Part shown: one piece after another, positions 9,825 to 21,436 of the stretch | How positions within the stretch are numbered: the stretch's first letter is position 1 | Layout of the letters: each line of letters opens with the position of its first letter | NCBI GenBank assembly: GCA_037447655.1 | Contig: JBBHKE010001580.1 | Coordinates: 1 to 64,000, forward strand | From: Zygnema cylindricum | Taxonomy: Eukaryota; Streptophyta; Zygnematophyceae; Zygnematales; Zygnemataceae | Direction: 5' to 3' | DNA: 64,000 bases | Made by a program: the position numbers and the translations under genes | The notes under the pieces: generated by a model | Database searches by the model: none | Seen by the model: only the letters and a program-made list of their open reading frames with translations | What the model was told of the DNA's origin: nothing

Positions 9825-10732
9825 ATGTTTGATACACTTATGAGATATGTAGATTCCCGACTTCAAACTCAACCGAGTGAGGGAAAAGAAAACACTTACT
9901 TTCCAGTTACGGATCCATTCTATAGAGGAGCTAATGAGAGTGAGAGAAAAGAGAGGATTAGGAAGGGAAAGGCCAAGATAGAAGAAGGAGAGTCCAATTA
10001 CAGGGAAGGATTGGAAAACGAAAAAAAATATAATTTGTCGGGGAAATCCACGGCTTTTAATGGCACCAATTATGCCGTTTGGAAGAGTTTATATCAGGCC
10101 AACTTATACCCAAAAAGCTTTGGAGGATTGTCAAAGGAGAGGAGAAAATGCCAATCGAGTGCAAGTCGCGTGCCCAATGGAGGTTAAAAGATATTGCGGC
10201 AACAACCAGTTTGATGAAAAATTGCATTTCTTCTGTACTTGATCATTTCCACGCTCACGGCACGGCCATGAGTGTTAGGAAGCACTTGAGGAGCAATATG
10301 AGAAAGGCGTTGAGAACAAGGGTCAATATGTTTATACGGACTTTATGAATTTTAAAATCAAGTCAAATGAATTGATGGGCGATGCCGTGAAGCGCTTCAA
10401 TATTTTACTCAAGCTATTAATCAACAATGGTTGAGTTATCTTTGATGCAGACATATTAAGCCTCTTTCTTAACGCTTTACCGAAGAAGCTTTCGCATCTT
10501 AAAGTTATTTTAAGAGCGAAGGCGGATAACACCTTCGGATTCACTGTCAATTTTATCAAAAAGTCAGAGGGAACTCCAACGACTTCTTCAAGTGGAGGAG
10601 GAGGAGTTCTTAACTCTACTACTTCCCAAACCCAAGATCTTGATTATGTCGGTGGTAAAGGGGGTGGTAGAGGAGGTGCCCCGAAAGGTGGTGGTGGCGG
10701 CCGAGGCAACAAGAACGAGCAAGGTCGTCCAT
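9825..10732 (+). pseudogene. Gag of outer LTR retrotransposon, 5' part
   Basis: A start at 9825 follows the primer-binding site. A segment with FNGTNYAVWKSLYQANL matches the N-terminal signature of copia-type Gag (UBN2-like). After a frameshift near 10100 the frame continues with LWRIVKGEEKMP and a helical region. It then moves through stops into a Gly-rich tail (GGKGGGRGGAPKGGGGGRGN) near 10650-10715. The frame is interrupted at 10732 by the chromovirus and resumes at 30945. Frameshifts and stops make it non-functional. Confidence 0.7.
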
Positions 10733-11186
10733 TGTAAAAGGGTTACAAAATAGATGCAGGGTTGAGAAGTTGTTGTAGCTGCGATGTCAGACTAGCGCAG
10801 CAAAGTAACGCAGTATAGCAACAAAGCAACGCAGTATAGCAACAAAGCAACGCAGTATAGCAACAAAGCAATGCAGTTTACCACCATAGCAACGTAGCAA
10901 AATTCAGATTGAACAATATAGTTCTAGAACCCAGTGTGGATACGGTGCTTTTAATGACGAGTGTCCACCTGTACATAGTTGACCTGCTGAGACACTCTTT
11001 TGCGTGTAGACTTCTCCCAGCAAGAAATCAATTCTGTAATCCCTTTCTTAGAGAAATATAAAATTTCAAGCTCTTCATTGTGTGTGATGTGTATGCTCTG
11101 GGCTTTTGCTATTGCTACGAGTGAACCCCTGGTTATATTCCGATGTGCACTACCGGTGTGTGTGGACTAGTCTCACCCCTTTTACA
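10733..11186 (+). repeat. Chromovirus 5' LTR
   Basis: It begins TGTAAAAGGGTTACA and ends CCCCTTTTACA. It aligns with 30469-30944 over its whole length. From about 10815 to 10880 it carries three copies of a 20-bp minisatellite (CAACGCAGTATAGCAACAAAG-like), reduced in the 3' LTR. Confidence 0.85.
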
Positions 11187-11187
11187 T

Positions 11188-11199
11188 TGGTATTAGGGC
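11188..11199 (+). other. Chromovirus primer-binding site
   Basis: TGGTATTAGGGC immediately follows the LTR. It is a two-base variant of TGGTATCAGAGC, so priming by the 3' end of initiator tRNA-Met is likely. Confidence 0.7.
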
Positions 11200-11219
11200 A
11201 TTCCTTGTGACTCGACAGC

Positions 11220-11933
11220 ATGGAAGGTCATCGCGTGTCCACACCTGATATGTTAGAGCGAGTACTTCAGGAATTGGATAATGTTAGATTGCAAAACACT
11301 CACTTGAGCAACACCGTCGCAACTTTAGAATCTCGTCTTGGTGATCGAACACATGGAGGCGTCGAGAGGGATTTGCGGAGGCCTAAGTTAAGACTTCTCG
11401 ATGAACTTGACCATGCCAAGCATAAGAATCTCGACGCATGGTTGATTTCGGTAGCAAATTATTTGGAGAACTTCCCCGTCCTGTCTGAGCGTGAAAAGGT
11501 GTATTACGCGAGAAGGTTACTTAAAAGAGCCGCAGGGACATGGTGGAGAGCAATGGTGAAAAGCGACGAGGTACCCACTGTTTGGACCATGTTCATCAAT
11601 TCTCTTCGTGCCTCCTGGCAACTTCTGAACTCAATTAAGGCCGCGAGGGATAGGATTTTGGTGTTGAAACAACGCACTTCTGTTTTGGAGTACACTCAAC
11701 AATTCCTGGAATGCAAGGTTCAAATTCCAACGATGATGGAGGATGAAGCAATTGATCGATATGTTAAGGGACTCATGGCGTCTATTCAGAAGGATGTGGA
11801 AGAGTGGCCCACACGGGAAACAACACCTCCTAGTCTCTCTGCAATTGTTTTGTTGGCAAAAAGGACCGACTCCGTAGACTTCACTCTCCGTAGATCCTAT
11901 CATTTTGGATCAAGTAGCAGGGAAGGAGGTTGA
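11220..11933 (+). pseudogene. Chromovirus Gag
   Basis: The first ATG after the primer-binding site opens a 237-codon frame. An N-terminal coiled-coil-like segment is followed by a retrotransposon Gag domain (AWLISVANYLENF, then YYARRLLKRAAGTWWRAM), the capsid-type fold of Ty3/gypsy elements. The TGA at 11931-11933 is in the same frame as the next open stretch (from 11934), so gag and the knuckle/protease part were one frame. The TGA is probably a CGA-to-TGA mutation rather than a designed readthrough stop. Confidence 0.8.
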
Positions 11934-12992
11934 AGGGACGACGGACCAACCCCTATGGAGTTAGGAGCCATCAAGGAGGAGGCAGACTTGGTTAACACAC
12001 TTATGAAGAAGAAGAAGACCGCCAAAAACAAAACCAACGATCTCTTCTCCGAGGAGCTCCAACGTAGGAGGTTGAATCGACTATGCTTTCTATGCGGTTC
12101 CCTAGCCCATATGGCCAGAGAATGCCCCAAAAAGAAAGGCCCTAGGAGGGGTAAGCTTAATCTTATGAGACTCGCTAGAGAAGGTGGAGATCCCTTGGTT
12201 TTTTCGAGTAAAATCAGGGGAAACGCAACCAATTTCATGGTGGATTCGGGCGCGTCGAGGAACTTTATCAACGAAAAGACGGTGAAGAAGTTGAAACTCC
12301 CTCTCACCATTATTCCAAACCATCAATCAGTTCAATTGGGCGATGGTAGTTTGATTGTGATTACCCATCGCACACCTCGATTACGAGTAGGTATGGGGAA
12401 TTTTCATTGGTATGACACTCTTCTTGTCTTACCCCTCGGGGATCATGAGGTAAGCCTGGGGAAGCCATGGCTCCAAAAGTGGAATTCGAAGATTGATTGG
12501 AGGAGTAATAGTATGAAAGTGGGTAAAGACGAAAAAGTGTTCGAGGTAAAGGTAAGAGTGGCTGGTAAAGACCAAGAAGATGGACGCCTGCTTTTGGCTT
12601 AGCAGCTTTAAAGGGCGCTCAAGAAAGGGGAAACAATTAGAATGGCAGGCGTACAACCCGTGGAGGAAGTCAAGGAGGGAATTCCGGAGGAGTGGGCAAA
12701 AAGGGATCCCAACTTCGGCTCCATAGGAAGAACACCGCAGGAAAGGCTTCCGTTGAGGCCTGGAAGTCGTGACAAAACTTCTCGACGAGTATGCTGATGT
12801 TTCCCCCCATAACTCCCGGAAGGTTTTCCTCCGAAATGCAACGTAGACAACAAGATCGAGCTTGTTTCGGGAGCAGTGCCCCCAGCCAACAAGATGTGTA
12901 AAATGAGTTACACTGAGATGGACAAACTCAAGAGACAACTTTCAGAGTTAGTAGAGGCTGAAGCAATTGAGCCAAGCAAGGCACCATACAGA
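11934..12992 (+). pseudogene. Chromovirus CCHC knuckle, protease and RT N-terminus
   Basis: This is in frame with gag. CFLCGSLAHMAREC at about 12090-12130 is a CX2CX4HX4C nucleocapsid knuckle. The retropepsin motif MVDSGASRNFI lies near 12237-12270, with downstream flap-like LGDGS and LGKPWL blocks. A TAG at 12600-12602 and a frameshift follow. The frame then reaches the RT entry region (EAIEPSKAPYRAP), where Copia-1 interrupts it at 12998. Confidence 0.8.
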
Positions 12993-12997
12993 GCCCC

Positions 12998-14063
12998 TGA
13001 AACTCTGAGACCTCCATAAGTCCTCAGAATAGACAACTTCGAAGAAGCCTCTAAGATAACCCTAACCCCTTTGTGTTTCAAAAAGAACAGCTTCCACCCT
13101 GGCAGACAAAAACTCTCACCACCTTCACCCCTGTGAAGGCAAGACTCCCTTGAGTCGATAACAAAAAGAATCTTTGAATTTGCTCCTCTGAGCACTAAGT
13201 TATGGAGGGTCAAAGTTGACCTTTTGTACAGAAGCTCTCTGGGAGAGAGGGTCCTATCTACTAATTTTTCTAAGTCCTATCTCTCTCGCAGACTCTATCT
13301 AATGATGTACGGAGCCAATCATATTACACTTCCGTACAAAAAAGTACAGCTGCCGATGTACTTTATGTACGGATACTGTACGACATGCTCTAAATGACGA
13401 CACGTGATATATACGGATTTGCTCCCTTAATCCTCGGAGATGCTGCGATCCAATGTTATTCTGCCACGTGTCATTTGATGTGGCGATGACCAAAAACCGC
13501 CGAAATCCTCTTCCGCGATCTCCGCATTCATTCCGGTCGTCCGATTAAATGCACATTTAATCGTAGCCGTAATAAATACCTGCCCGGTATTTGTTTCGCT
13601 ATTGAAACAAATGCGCGGTACATGTTTCTTGTCCGTACCTTGATTCGTACTTTTACATTCCTGGATCTATGTATCGTGTAAAGAGTTTCGGTTAAATGAA
13701 TTATCCTACGTGATAACGTTTAAGTAAATATCAAACCATATACTATGTATCACTGGTTTTAGACTTAACAGATAAGGCTACCGGCTAGCGGTTGCTCACC
13801 GTCCAACAGGTACCAAGATCAAATCCTGGATGCAACATATATCCTTTTAGTAAATAAACCCCTAACGGTAAATAAACTAATATATTTCCCGTAAACCTTT
13901 GGAGAGCCTAGGTAGCCATGGCTCTAGCTTCCTCTCCAATTTCTCAGTGACTGCGACAAGTTTGAGAGTGGGAGAGAGAATTTAGAGATAGATTGCCTCG
14001 GTATCTTTCTATATTTCTATTTAGACCTAGAAAATACTTAAAAACGGACCATTAATTTCTACA
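12998..14063 (-). repeat. Copia-1 3' LTR
   Basis: It reads TGTAGAAATTAATGG...GAGTTTCA on the minus strand and is 1066 bp long. It is nearly identical in layout to 18408-19474 and homologous to the solo LTR at 40561-41622. It contains about eleven GTAC tetramers, and a CCACGTG motif near 13463-13469. Confidence 0.9.
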
Positions 14064-14079
14064 CTCCCTTTATTTTTTA
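14064..14079 (-). other. Copia-1 polypurine tract
   Basis: Directly before the 3' LTR on the minus strand is an A-rich tract ending AAAGGGAG. It is the expected plus-strand primer and has the same GGGAG ending as in Copia-2 and Copia-3. Confidence 0.75.
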
Positions 14080-16153
14080 GTCAATCTTTAATTTCAGACC
14101 ACTCTTCTCCTTGCAGAAAATTAGCTTAGGGGAAGGCACAGGTTTGGTCATCATATCTGCTACCATCTCACTATCTGGTCGGTACTCTAAACTGATTTTT
14201 TTTTTCTACTTTCTCTCTAACAAAGCTAAGTCTAATGTCCATGTGTTTGGCTTAAAATGATGTTTAGGATTGGCACAAATAGGGATTGCTGCTTGATTAT
14301 CACAAAAAAAATTCTACACACCTCTGTTAAGGTGACCAAGCTCACCAAGCAAACACTTGACCCACATTAATTCTTTTAAAGCAGAACAAGAGGCCATATA
14401 CTCAGCCTCCATGGTGGACTGAGCAATAACTTTTTGTTGTTTGCTACTCCAACAGCAAGCCCCATCACCCACATATAATACATATCCAGAAGTACATCTC
14501 CTCATCGGAGCATCACCATAACTGGCATCACTCCAAGTAGTGATGTCAGTATTCTCCCCACTTAAATGCAACCATATATCCCTAATTCTTATCAAATATC
14601 TAAGGACTCTCTTAACTGCCTCCCAATCCCTCTTAGTGGGAGCATTTAGACTTCTACTCAGCAATCCTACAGCTGCTGCTAAATCCGGCCTGGTACAATT
14701 CATAAAATAGATTAGACTTCCCACTACTTGCCTATAAGGAATAGTCTGCATGAACTTTTGTTCTTCAGTAGATAATTCCTCGTCTAAGACTATGACTCCT
14801 TCATCACTCTCCTCACTTCCCTTCTTCAACTCCATTGGAGTTGTACAACTATTAGCTTTATCCATCTGAAATTTTTCAAGCATGTTCCCTATTGCTTCTT
14901 TTTGAGTCAATCTTATAATCTTTCTTTTTCGGTCTCTTTCTACTTGAATTCCCAAAATATATTTTGCTTCCCCCATATTCTTCATTTCAAATCTCCCCCT
15001 AAGATCGATTTTCAGTTTATTAATTTTTTCCATTGATTTACTTAAAACAAGCAAATCATCAACATAAATTGCAATAAACATAAAACCTTCCTCATCTTCA
15101 AAAACATAGATTGAGTGATCTGAGCTGATCCGGATATATCCCGGACTTGTAAGAAACTCATCAAGCTTCTTATTCCATTGTCGAGGCGCCTGTTTCAAAC
15201 CATAAAGAGATTTAATCAGCCGGCATACTTTACTCTTCTCTCCTTCCTCCAAAAATCCTTCGGGTTGTCGCATGAAGATCTCCTCTTCCAATTCTCCATG
15301 CAAAAAGGTTGTCTTGATGTCAATCAGGTGCACTTCTATGTCTTCCGCTGGTGCCAGGCTGAGAAGTATGTGGACGGAGGGAAAATCTGACGACTGGGGC
15401 AAAGGTTTCCTCGTAGTCAATTCCCTCCTTTTGTGTAAATCCCTTTGCCACTAATCGGGCCTTGTAGCGCTCGATTGTGTTATCTCGATTCAGTTTTAAT
15501 TTGAAAACCCACTTACAACCGATTGGTTTTCGGTTAGGTGGACAATCCAGCAGCTCCCAAGTATCGACTGCCATAATTGAGGCCATCTCCTCATTGATGG
15601 CTGTCTTTCACCGATTTCTTTCTGGACAAGTCATCGCCTCTCCATAAGTGCGAGGTTCATCTTGATGAGATAGTTTTGTTACCTTGTTGTTAACCTGTTT
15701 TTCTTGCAATCTTTTGCTACTTCTCCTTCCTCCCTCAAAATTTGAGGTCAGAATAGATGGTTCGCTTAGATTCTTTCGAACGATCTCGGCTTCTCCCCTA
15801 TCCCTTGATTTAGAATCAATTTCCACCACGTCTTCTGCTTCCGGTAGAGTTGTAACTGGAGTTTCCACAGTCGAGTCATTTTCGGTCTGATTTGTACCTA
15901 CAAGAATGTCATCTTCTCTAAAACCTCTAGAGTTAGGAAGCTCAAAGTCATTGGAATTTTCTGACTCAAATCTGATTGTTACTGACTTTGTATACTTGAA
16001 GAGATCGACAGACTTTCCTTCATCCATAACTACTAGATGCTTTACTAAGATTATATCTTCCCTTTTTAGATCATAAACTCTATATCCTTTAACATCCTCA
16101 TCATATCCTAACAAGTATCGCGGTTTTCCTTTAGGATCTAGCTTCCAATTAGA
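14080..16153 (-). pseudogene. Copia-1 Pol: RT and RNase H
   Basis: On the minus strand the frame enters the copia RT with [20 protein letters not shown], then the NGELEEEIF-like block (here HGELEEEIF) and KSLYGLKQAPRQW. The catalytic YVDDLLVLSKS is intact. The RNase H part has SDASYGDAP, QSTMEAEYMA and CDNQAA. A frameshift near 15380-15420 and one near 14314 break the frame. Copia RT synthesises the cDNA in virus-like particles; here only the remains of it are coded. Confidence 0.85.
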
Positions 16154-17559
16154 TCAATCTGTATCTAGACTCAATACTTGACTGCCCAAAACCATTAAGT
16201 GAGATATGTGTGGTTTCCGGCTTGTCCCTCTCTCATAAGGTGTTTGATCTTTTATAGCTGAAGTAAGAACTCTATTTTTGAGGTAATTTGCACAGTTCAT
16301 AGCTTCTGCCCAAAACCTTTTTCCTATCTTTTTATCTGACAACATACTTCTAGCACTATCACTTAGTGTTCTATTTAACCTTTCAGCTACCCCATTCTGT
16401 TCCGGGTTTTCTAGAACTGTCTTTTGGTCTTGGACTCCATCTTCCCTCATAAAATTCTCAAACTGGTTAGAAGTATACTCTCCACCATTGTCACTCCTTA
16501 CTCTCTTAATTGGAGTTTTATGGAGTTTTTCGCTCCATGCTATATATTGTCTAAAACAATCCTGAGCTTCTGACTTGTTTTTCAAAAAATACACCTGGGA
16601 ATACCGAGGCCAATCATCAGTGATAGTCATCATAAATCTCTACCCCCCCGGTGAGGGCACTTTAGCCGGTCCCCAAATATCTGTGTGTACTAGATCTAGA
16701 ATTTTTTCTCCCTTATAGTGGTTGTTTTAGGAAAGGGTAATATGTGTGCTTTACCTTGAGCACATCCACTACAATCACTTATATTATCACTCTCACTGAA
16801 CTGAATCCCTTCCACCACTCCCATCTTTTTCATCTCTCTTAACTTATCTAGATTAACATGCCCAAGCCTCTTATGCCACATCATAATATCATGAACACCA
16901 GCAAAATAAAGTTTCTTTTTTTCATTGCTTAAAATCAGCCTAAACATCCATTGGCTACCTTTTTCAGCGGTGAAATAAACTTCCTCCTCAAAACTAGCAG
17001 TAAAGACTCTTTCCTTAGTGCTAGTGAAAAAACCTTTATCATCTAATACAGATGTAGAGATGAGGTTTTTGTTCAGCTCCGGAATAAACAATACATCGGA
17101 AAATGTTACTATAGATGTCTTTCCTTCTACTACCACTTTCAGATCTACCGATCCTATAAGAGTAGTAGTGACTATCCTCCCATCCCCGTACTCTATCTCT
17201 ACGGAGGGAATCTTTCTTATCTTAGTGAACAGGTGCTTATCCTTACACATGTGCATGGAGGCACCTGAATCTATAATGAAGCCTGCTTCACCTTTCAATC
17301 CACCGTAAGCACAATTCTGCCTTTGTGGAATTTCGACCTTGTTTTTCGCCTCCAACTCCTCATCCAATAAGAGCTCATCGTCCTCGTTCTCGGATTCTGC
17401 CTCATGCACCTGTGTCACAAGGGCCTTTTTCTTTCTTCTCGGGGTTCCACCAGTATGCCCCTCTTTTAATCGAAGCTCGGTTAGCTTAGTGCACTCTGCC
17501 ATATAGTGCCTCGGTTTCTTACAAAAATGACATAAACCTTTGGGAGCCCTTGGTCCAAA
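16154..17559 (-). pseudogene. Copia-1 nucleocapsid knuckle, protease and integrase
   Basis: On the minus strand, CHFCKKPRHYMAEC is a CCHC knuckle. The protease motif is IIDSGASMHMC. A GAG-pre-integrase segment (WHKRLGHVNLDKLREM) ends in the CSGCAQGK part of the HHCC finger. The integrase core carries ITDDW, RVRSDNGGEY and a PEQNGVAERLNRT block, holding the D,D,E positions. A stop and frameshift near 16640-16700 separate the pre-integrase part from the core. Confidence 0.85.
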
Positions 17560-18403
17560 CTCGTTGGTCTAATTTTTCTGCTCCCTCCCCCCATAGTTTC
17601 CGACTGGTCTTCGCGAATCCTTGTTCCTCGAATCCGTTGTAGCTGCCAAGGCTTGCCACTCTTTCCTTCCCTTTGGATCTTAATCGTACTCTCCCGAACG
17701 AGAATCATCCCTACGACTGAGTTCCATATCCACCTTGAGTCCGGCAAGTCTTGCACACGGTTGACTATGTTCTCGAACTCATCGGGTAACCTCATCAGTA
17801 AACAGTTAACCTTTTCTTATTCACTAAAATTTTTTCCCGCACTCTCTAGCTCCATGATGAGTGTAGCAAGCTCATTTCAAGAATCCAACATCTTACCCCC
17901 TTTGTATACATATTCCTTAACTTTCTGATCAGCCAACTGTTGTTGCTGAATCGTACCACTTCGGAAAACCTCTATGAGAGCCATCCACAGATCGGATGCC
18001 ATTTCTACCTGCAAATGAGGACATGCAAGTCCTTGAGTAAGATGGCATAGGATGAAGTGCTTTGCCGCCATATTGTTGAAGTCCCAGGTTTGAGTATCAT
18101 TCTCTTCGTTCCTCAGAATAGGTGACATGAATGCTGAACCAGTTGCTATTGGTGTGGTCGTCTCCTTCTCCGCTCCTTTGTCCACCACCTCTCCTTCCTT
18201 TGTCTCCTCCGTTGAAGATGGACCTCCTTTCTTTGTGAATCTGGTTCCTTCAAACCTGGACGGATTCCAAGACTTGATGGGCGCCCTAATCGTCCACTCA
18301 CTATCCCCCAAAACCTTTTTTCGCATAGAGCTCCTATCATCATACTTTCCTAGTATATGAAGCCAGTTCCATTAAAGATTGCTACCCTAGAGGGTGGGCC
18401 CAT
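17560..18403 (-). pseudogene. Copia-1 Gag
   Basis: The frame begins at the ATG inside the primer-binding site (18401-18403 on the minus strand). It reads MGPPSRVAIFNGTGFIY, hits a TAG where Copia-2 has TGG, then continues in frame to MMIGALCEKRFWGIV. Later blocks (WDFNNMAAKHFILCHL, DLWMALIEVF) are typical copia UBN2 Gag. Several stops follow. Confidence 0.75.
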
Positions 18404-18406
18404 AAC
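18393..18406 (-). other. Copia-1 primer-binding site (anticodon stem-loop of initiator tRNA-Met)
   Basis: One base after the LTR end, the minus strand reads GTTATGGGCCCACC. This is the exact complement of the anticodon stem-loop of plant initiator tRNA-Met (GGUGGGCCCAUAAC, from memory), not of its 3' end. The same site occurs in Copia-2 and partly in Copia-3. Drosophila copia is known to be primed by an internally cleaved initiator tRNA-Met. Confidence 0.8.
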
Positions 18407-18407
18407 T

Positions 18408-19474
18408 TGAAACTCTGAGACCTCCATAAGTCCTCAGAATGGACAACTTCCAATAAGCCTCTAGGATAACCCTGACCCCTTTGTGATTTAGCAAGAACAA
18501 CTGCCACTCTAGGAAACAAAAACTCTCATCACCTTTACCCGTGTGAAGGCAAGACTCCCTTGAGTTGATAGCAAAAATAATCTCTGAATTTGCTCCCCTG
18601 GGCATTAAGTTATGGAGGGTCAAAATTGACCATTTCTACAGAAGCTCTCTGGGAGAGAGGGTCCTATCTACTAATTTTTCTAAGTCGTATCTTTCTCACA
18701 GACTCTATCAACTGATGTACGGAGCCAATCATATTACACTTCCGTACACAAAAGTACAGTTGCTGGTGTACTTTATGTATGGACACTGTACGACATGCCC
18801 TAAATGTCGACACGTGGTATATACGGATTTGCTCGCTTAATCCTCGGAGATGCTGCGATCCAATGTTATTTTGCCACGTGTCATTTGATGTGGCGATGAC
18901 CAAAAACTGCCAAAATCCTCTTCGGCGATCTCGGCATTCATTCTGGTCGTCCGATTAAATGCACATTTAATCGTAGCCGTAATAAATACCTGCGCGGTAT
19001 TCATTTCGCTATTGAAACAAATTTGCGGTACATGTTTCTTGTCCGTATCTTGATTCGTACTTTTACATTCCTGGATCTATGTATCCCGTAAACAGTTTCA
19101 GTAAAATGAATTATCCTACGTGATAATGTTTAAGTAAATATCAAACCATATACTATGTATCACTGGTTTTAGACATAACGGATAAGGCTACAAGCTACCG
19201 GTTGCTCACCGTCCGGCAGGTACCAGGATCAAATCCTAGATGCAACATATATCCTTTTAGTAAATAAACCCCTAACGGTAAATAAACTAATATATTTCGC
19301 GTAAACCTTTGGAGAGCCAAGGTAGCCATGGCTCTAGCCTCCTCTCCAATTTCTCAATAACTACAACAAGTTTGAGAGCGGGAGAGAGAATTTAGAGATA
19401 GATTGCCTCGGTATCTTTCTATATTTCTATTTAGACCTAGAAAATTCTTAAAAAACAGACCATTAATTTCTACA
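18408..19474 (-). repeat. Copia-1 5' LTR
   Basis: A 1067-bp partner of 12998-14063. It ends in TTCTACA on the plus strand directly before the GCCCC duplication. Confidence 0.9.
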
Positions 19475-19479
19475 GCCCC

Positions 19480-20389
19480 TGTCCTCTTCATGACCAAGAA
19501 AGAGGGAGGTCTACGTATATGTGTGGAATACCGCGCTCTAAATAAGTTAACCGTCAAAAACGCGTACCCCCGTCCCAGGATATACGTGTTGTTAGACCGG
19601 CTTAGAGGTGCCAAGTATTTCTCTAAGATAGACTTATCAAGTGGCTATCATCAAATTAGAATTGCAGAGGAAGATGTGGAAAAGATTCGATTCAGAACGC
19701 GGTACGGTCATTTCCAATTTTTGGTCATGCTGTTTAGATTGACCAATGTCCTGGCTACGTTTATGCATTTGATGAACACGATCTTCCGACAATATTTGGA
19801 CGCGTTCGTAATCGTCTTCTAAGATGATATTTTGGTGTATAGTGAGACCTTAGACGACCATATCAAGCACCTGAGAGTTGTCTTAAAGGTTTTTAAGGGA
19901 GAACGAGTTGTACGCAAAGATGAGCAAATACAACTTTTTAAAAGACAAAATTGAATTTTTGGGTCACGTGATCAGTCAAGATCGAATCACAATGGACCCC
20001 AACAAAACTAAGGCAGTCAACGAGTGGACGCAACCAACAAATATTACGGAATTGAGGAGCTTGCTTAGGCTATGCTCCTACTCTCGACGGTTCGTGGAGG
20101 GAATTGCAAAATTTGTTGCACCACTCACCGATTTGCTCAAAAATGACGTGCCATATGAGTGGGATACGGTGCAGGAGGCAGCCTTTAACACGCTAAAAGA
20201 GCGGTTCGTTACCGCCCTTGTGTAAGCGGTTCCTGATTTGGATTTGCCATGGAGGATAATCAATGACGCAAGTGATACCGCTATTTGAGCAATTCTTATG
20301 CAGGATCACGAAAGAGGCCTAGGACCCATCACCTATGATAGTCGTTAACTAAAGGCGGCAGAACTTAATAAGGCAACTCATGAGAAAGA
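19480..20389 (+). pseudogene. Chromovirus reverse transcriptase
   Basis: The RT resumes right of Copia-1: [34 protein letters not shown], and a catalytic block with a stop before DDILVYSE (YxDD altered). The thumb/connection region is CSYSRRFVEGIAKFVAPLTDLL. An RNase H start (INDASDTAI) is also broken. A frameshift lies near 19895. The segment ends at the AAAGA duplication (20385-20389) where Copia-2 entered. Confidence 0.85.
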
Positions 20390-21436
20390 TGTTGAAATTA
20401 ATAGATTTCTAGAGTATTTTCTAGGTTTAAATATGTTAGTATAAAAGAAAAAAAAAGAACGGGCAGCCTGCCTCCACCTCTCCTCTCTCTAGCCCCCATA
20501 CTTGTTGTAGTCACCGAAGGATAGAGAGAATGGTTGATCCATGGCTGTCTTAGTTCAACAGGCAGTTATTTTTGGTACGTTACTAAAAATATACCGGACG
20601 GATCCGGGATTTGATCGCGGTACCTGCGGTTCGTCAAGTTGGCCGATAACGGTCAGCTTTATCCTATAAGACTACGACTAATGCTAAGTGAAATAATATG
20701 TGATAGATATATATATATATATATATTTAGGGAGACACAAATCCATTTACTTAAAATTGTATACAGCATGCATAGATACAATTTTATGAAAGTACAAAGT
20801 ACGATTCTAATTCGAAACGGATACCACACATTTTGTTTAGACAATGAAACAAATGTCGCGCAAGTATTTAAAACGGCTAAGATTGCGTCTCGCTGCAAAT
20901 CCAACGGCGCACATCATCGCCAAAATCTCGGAGTGGTCACTTTGGCGTTTTGTGACGTGCCATGACCTGGAGCCACGTGGAGAGATGACATTCGGTCATG
21001 GGAATTCTGAGGAATGTACGGACGAGTGAAAAGAAGACACGCGTCCGCTTAATAGCCTTGTCGTACATAGGCCGTACAAAAGGTACACCGAGAGTAGTAC
21101 TTTTTGATACGGTACACTAATTTGATTGGTCCGTAGTTCAGTAGATAGAAGTTATTAGAGGGAATCAAGACTTAGAAAATTTTGGTAGGTAGTCACCTCT
21201 CCCTTTGAGAGTTTGTACAAATTGGCTTTTTTACTGCCTCATAACTTATCAGCTGGTTAGCCGTTTTCAGTGATTCTTTTTGCTACAGACTCAATGGAGT
21301 GCAAGTTGCAAAAAGGTGCACTAAAACTGTCATTTTGCCTTCCAAGACAGCAATGGTTGTGGCTTGAAGTGGGTTAGTTAAATACTATCTAGAGGCTTTC
21401 TGTATTCTGTGGTCCAATGGAGAACACAAAATTGCA
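20390..21436 (+). repeat. Copia-2 5' LTR
   Basis: 1047 bp, from TGTTGAAATTAATAG to AAAATTGCA. An AT dinucleotide run near 20708-20728 is longer than in the 3' LTR. A TATA-like GTATTTAAAA lies near 20868. The relatives are the 3' LTR and, more distantly, the solo LTR at 38008. Confidence 0.9.

Larger units (their letters stand above)
12998..19474 (-). mobile_element. Copia-1 (minus strand), inserted in chromovirus RT
   Basis: A 6477-bp element with LTRs at 12998-14063 and 18408-19474, flanked by GCCCC at 12993-12997 and 19475-19479. Removing it and one GCCCC restores the chromovirus frame through the RT entry motif. Domain order on the minus strand is gag, knuckle, protease, integrase, RT, RNase H, as in Ty1/copia. 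Scattered stops and frameshifts make it defective. Confidence 0.92.

Noticed and set aside
10815-10880. CRISPR-like array
   Set aside because: Contiguous 20-bp units without unique spacers; an LTR minisatellite in a plant genome.
20708-20728. AT dinucleotide run as a TATA box
   Set aside because: It is a microsatellite whose length differs between the LTRs; the GTATTTAAAA near 20868 is a better core-promoter candidate.
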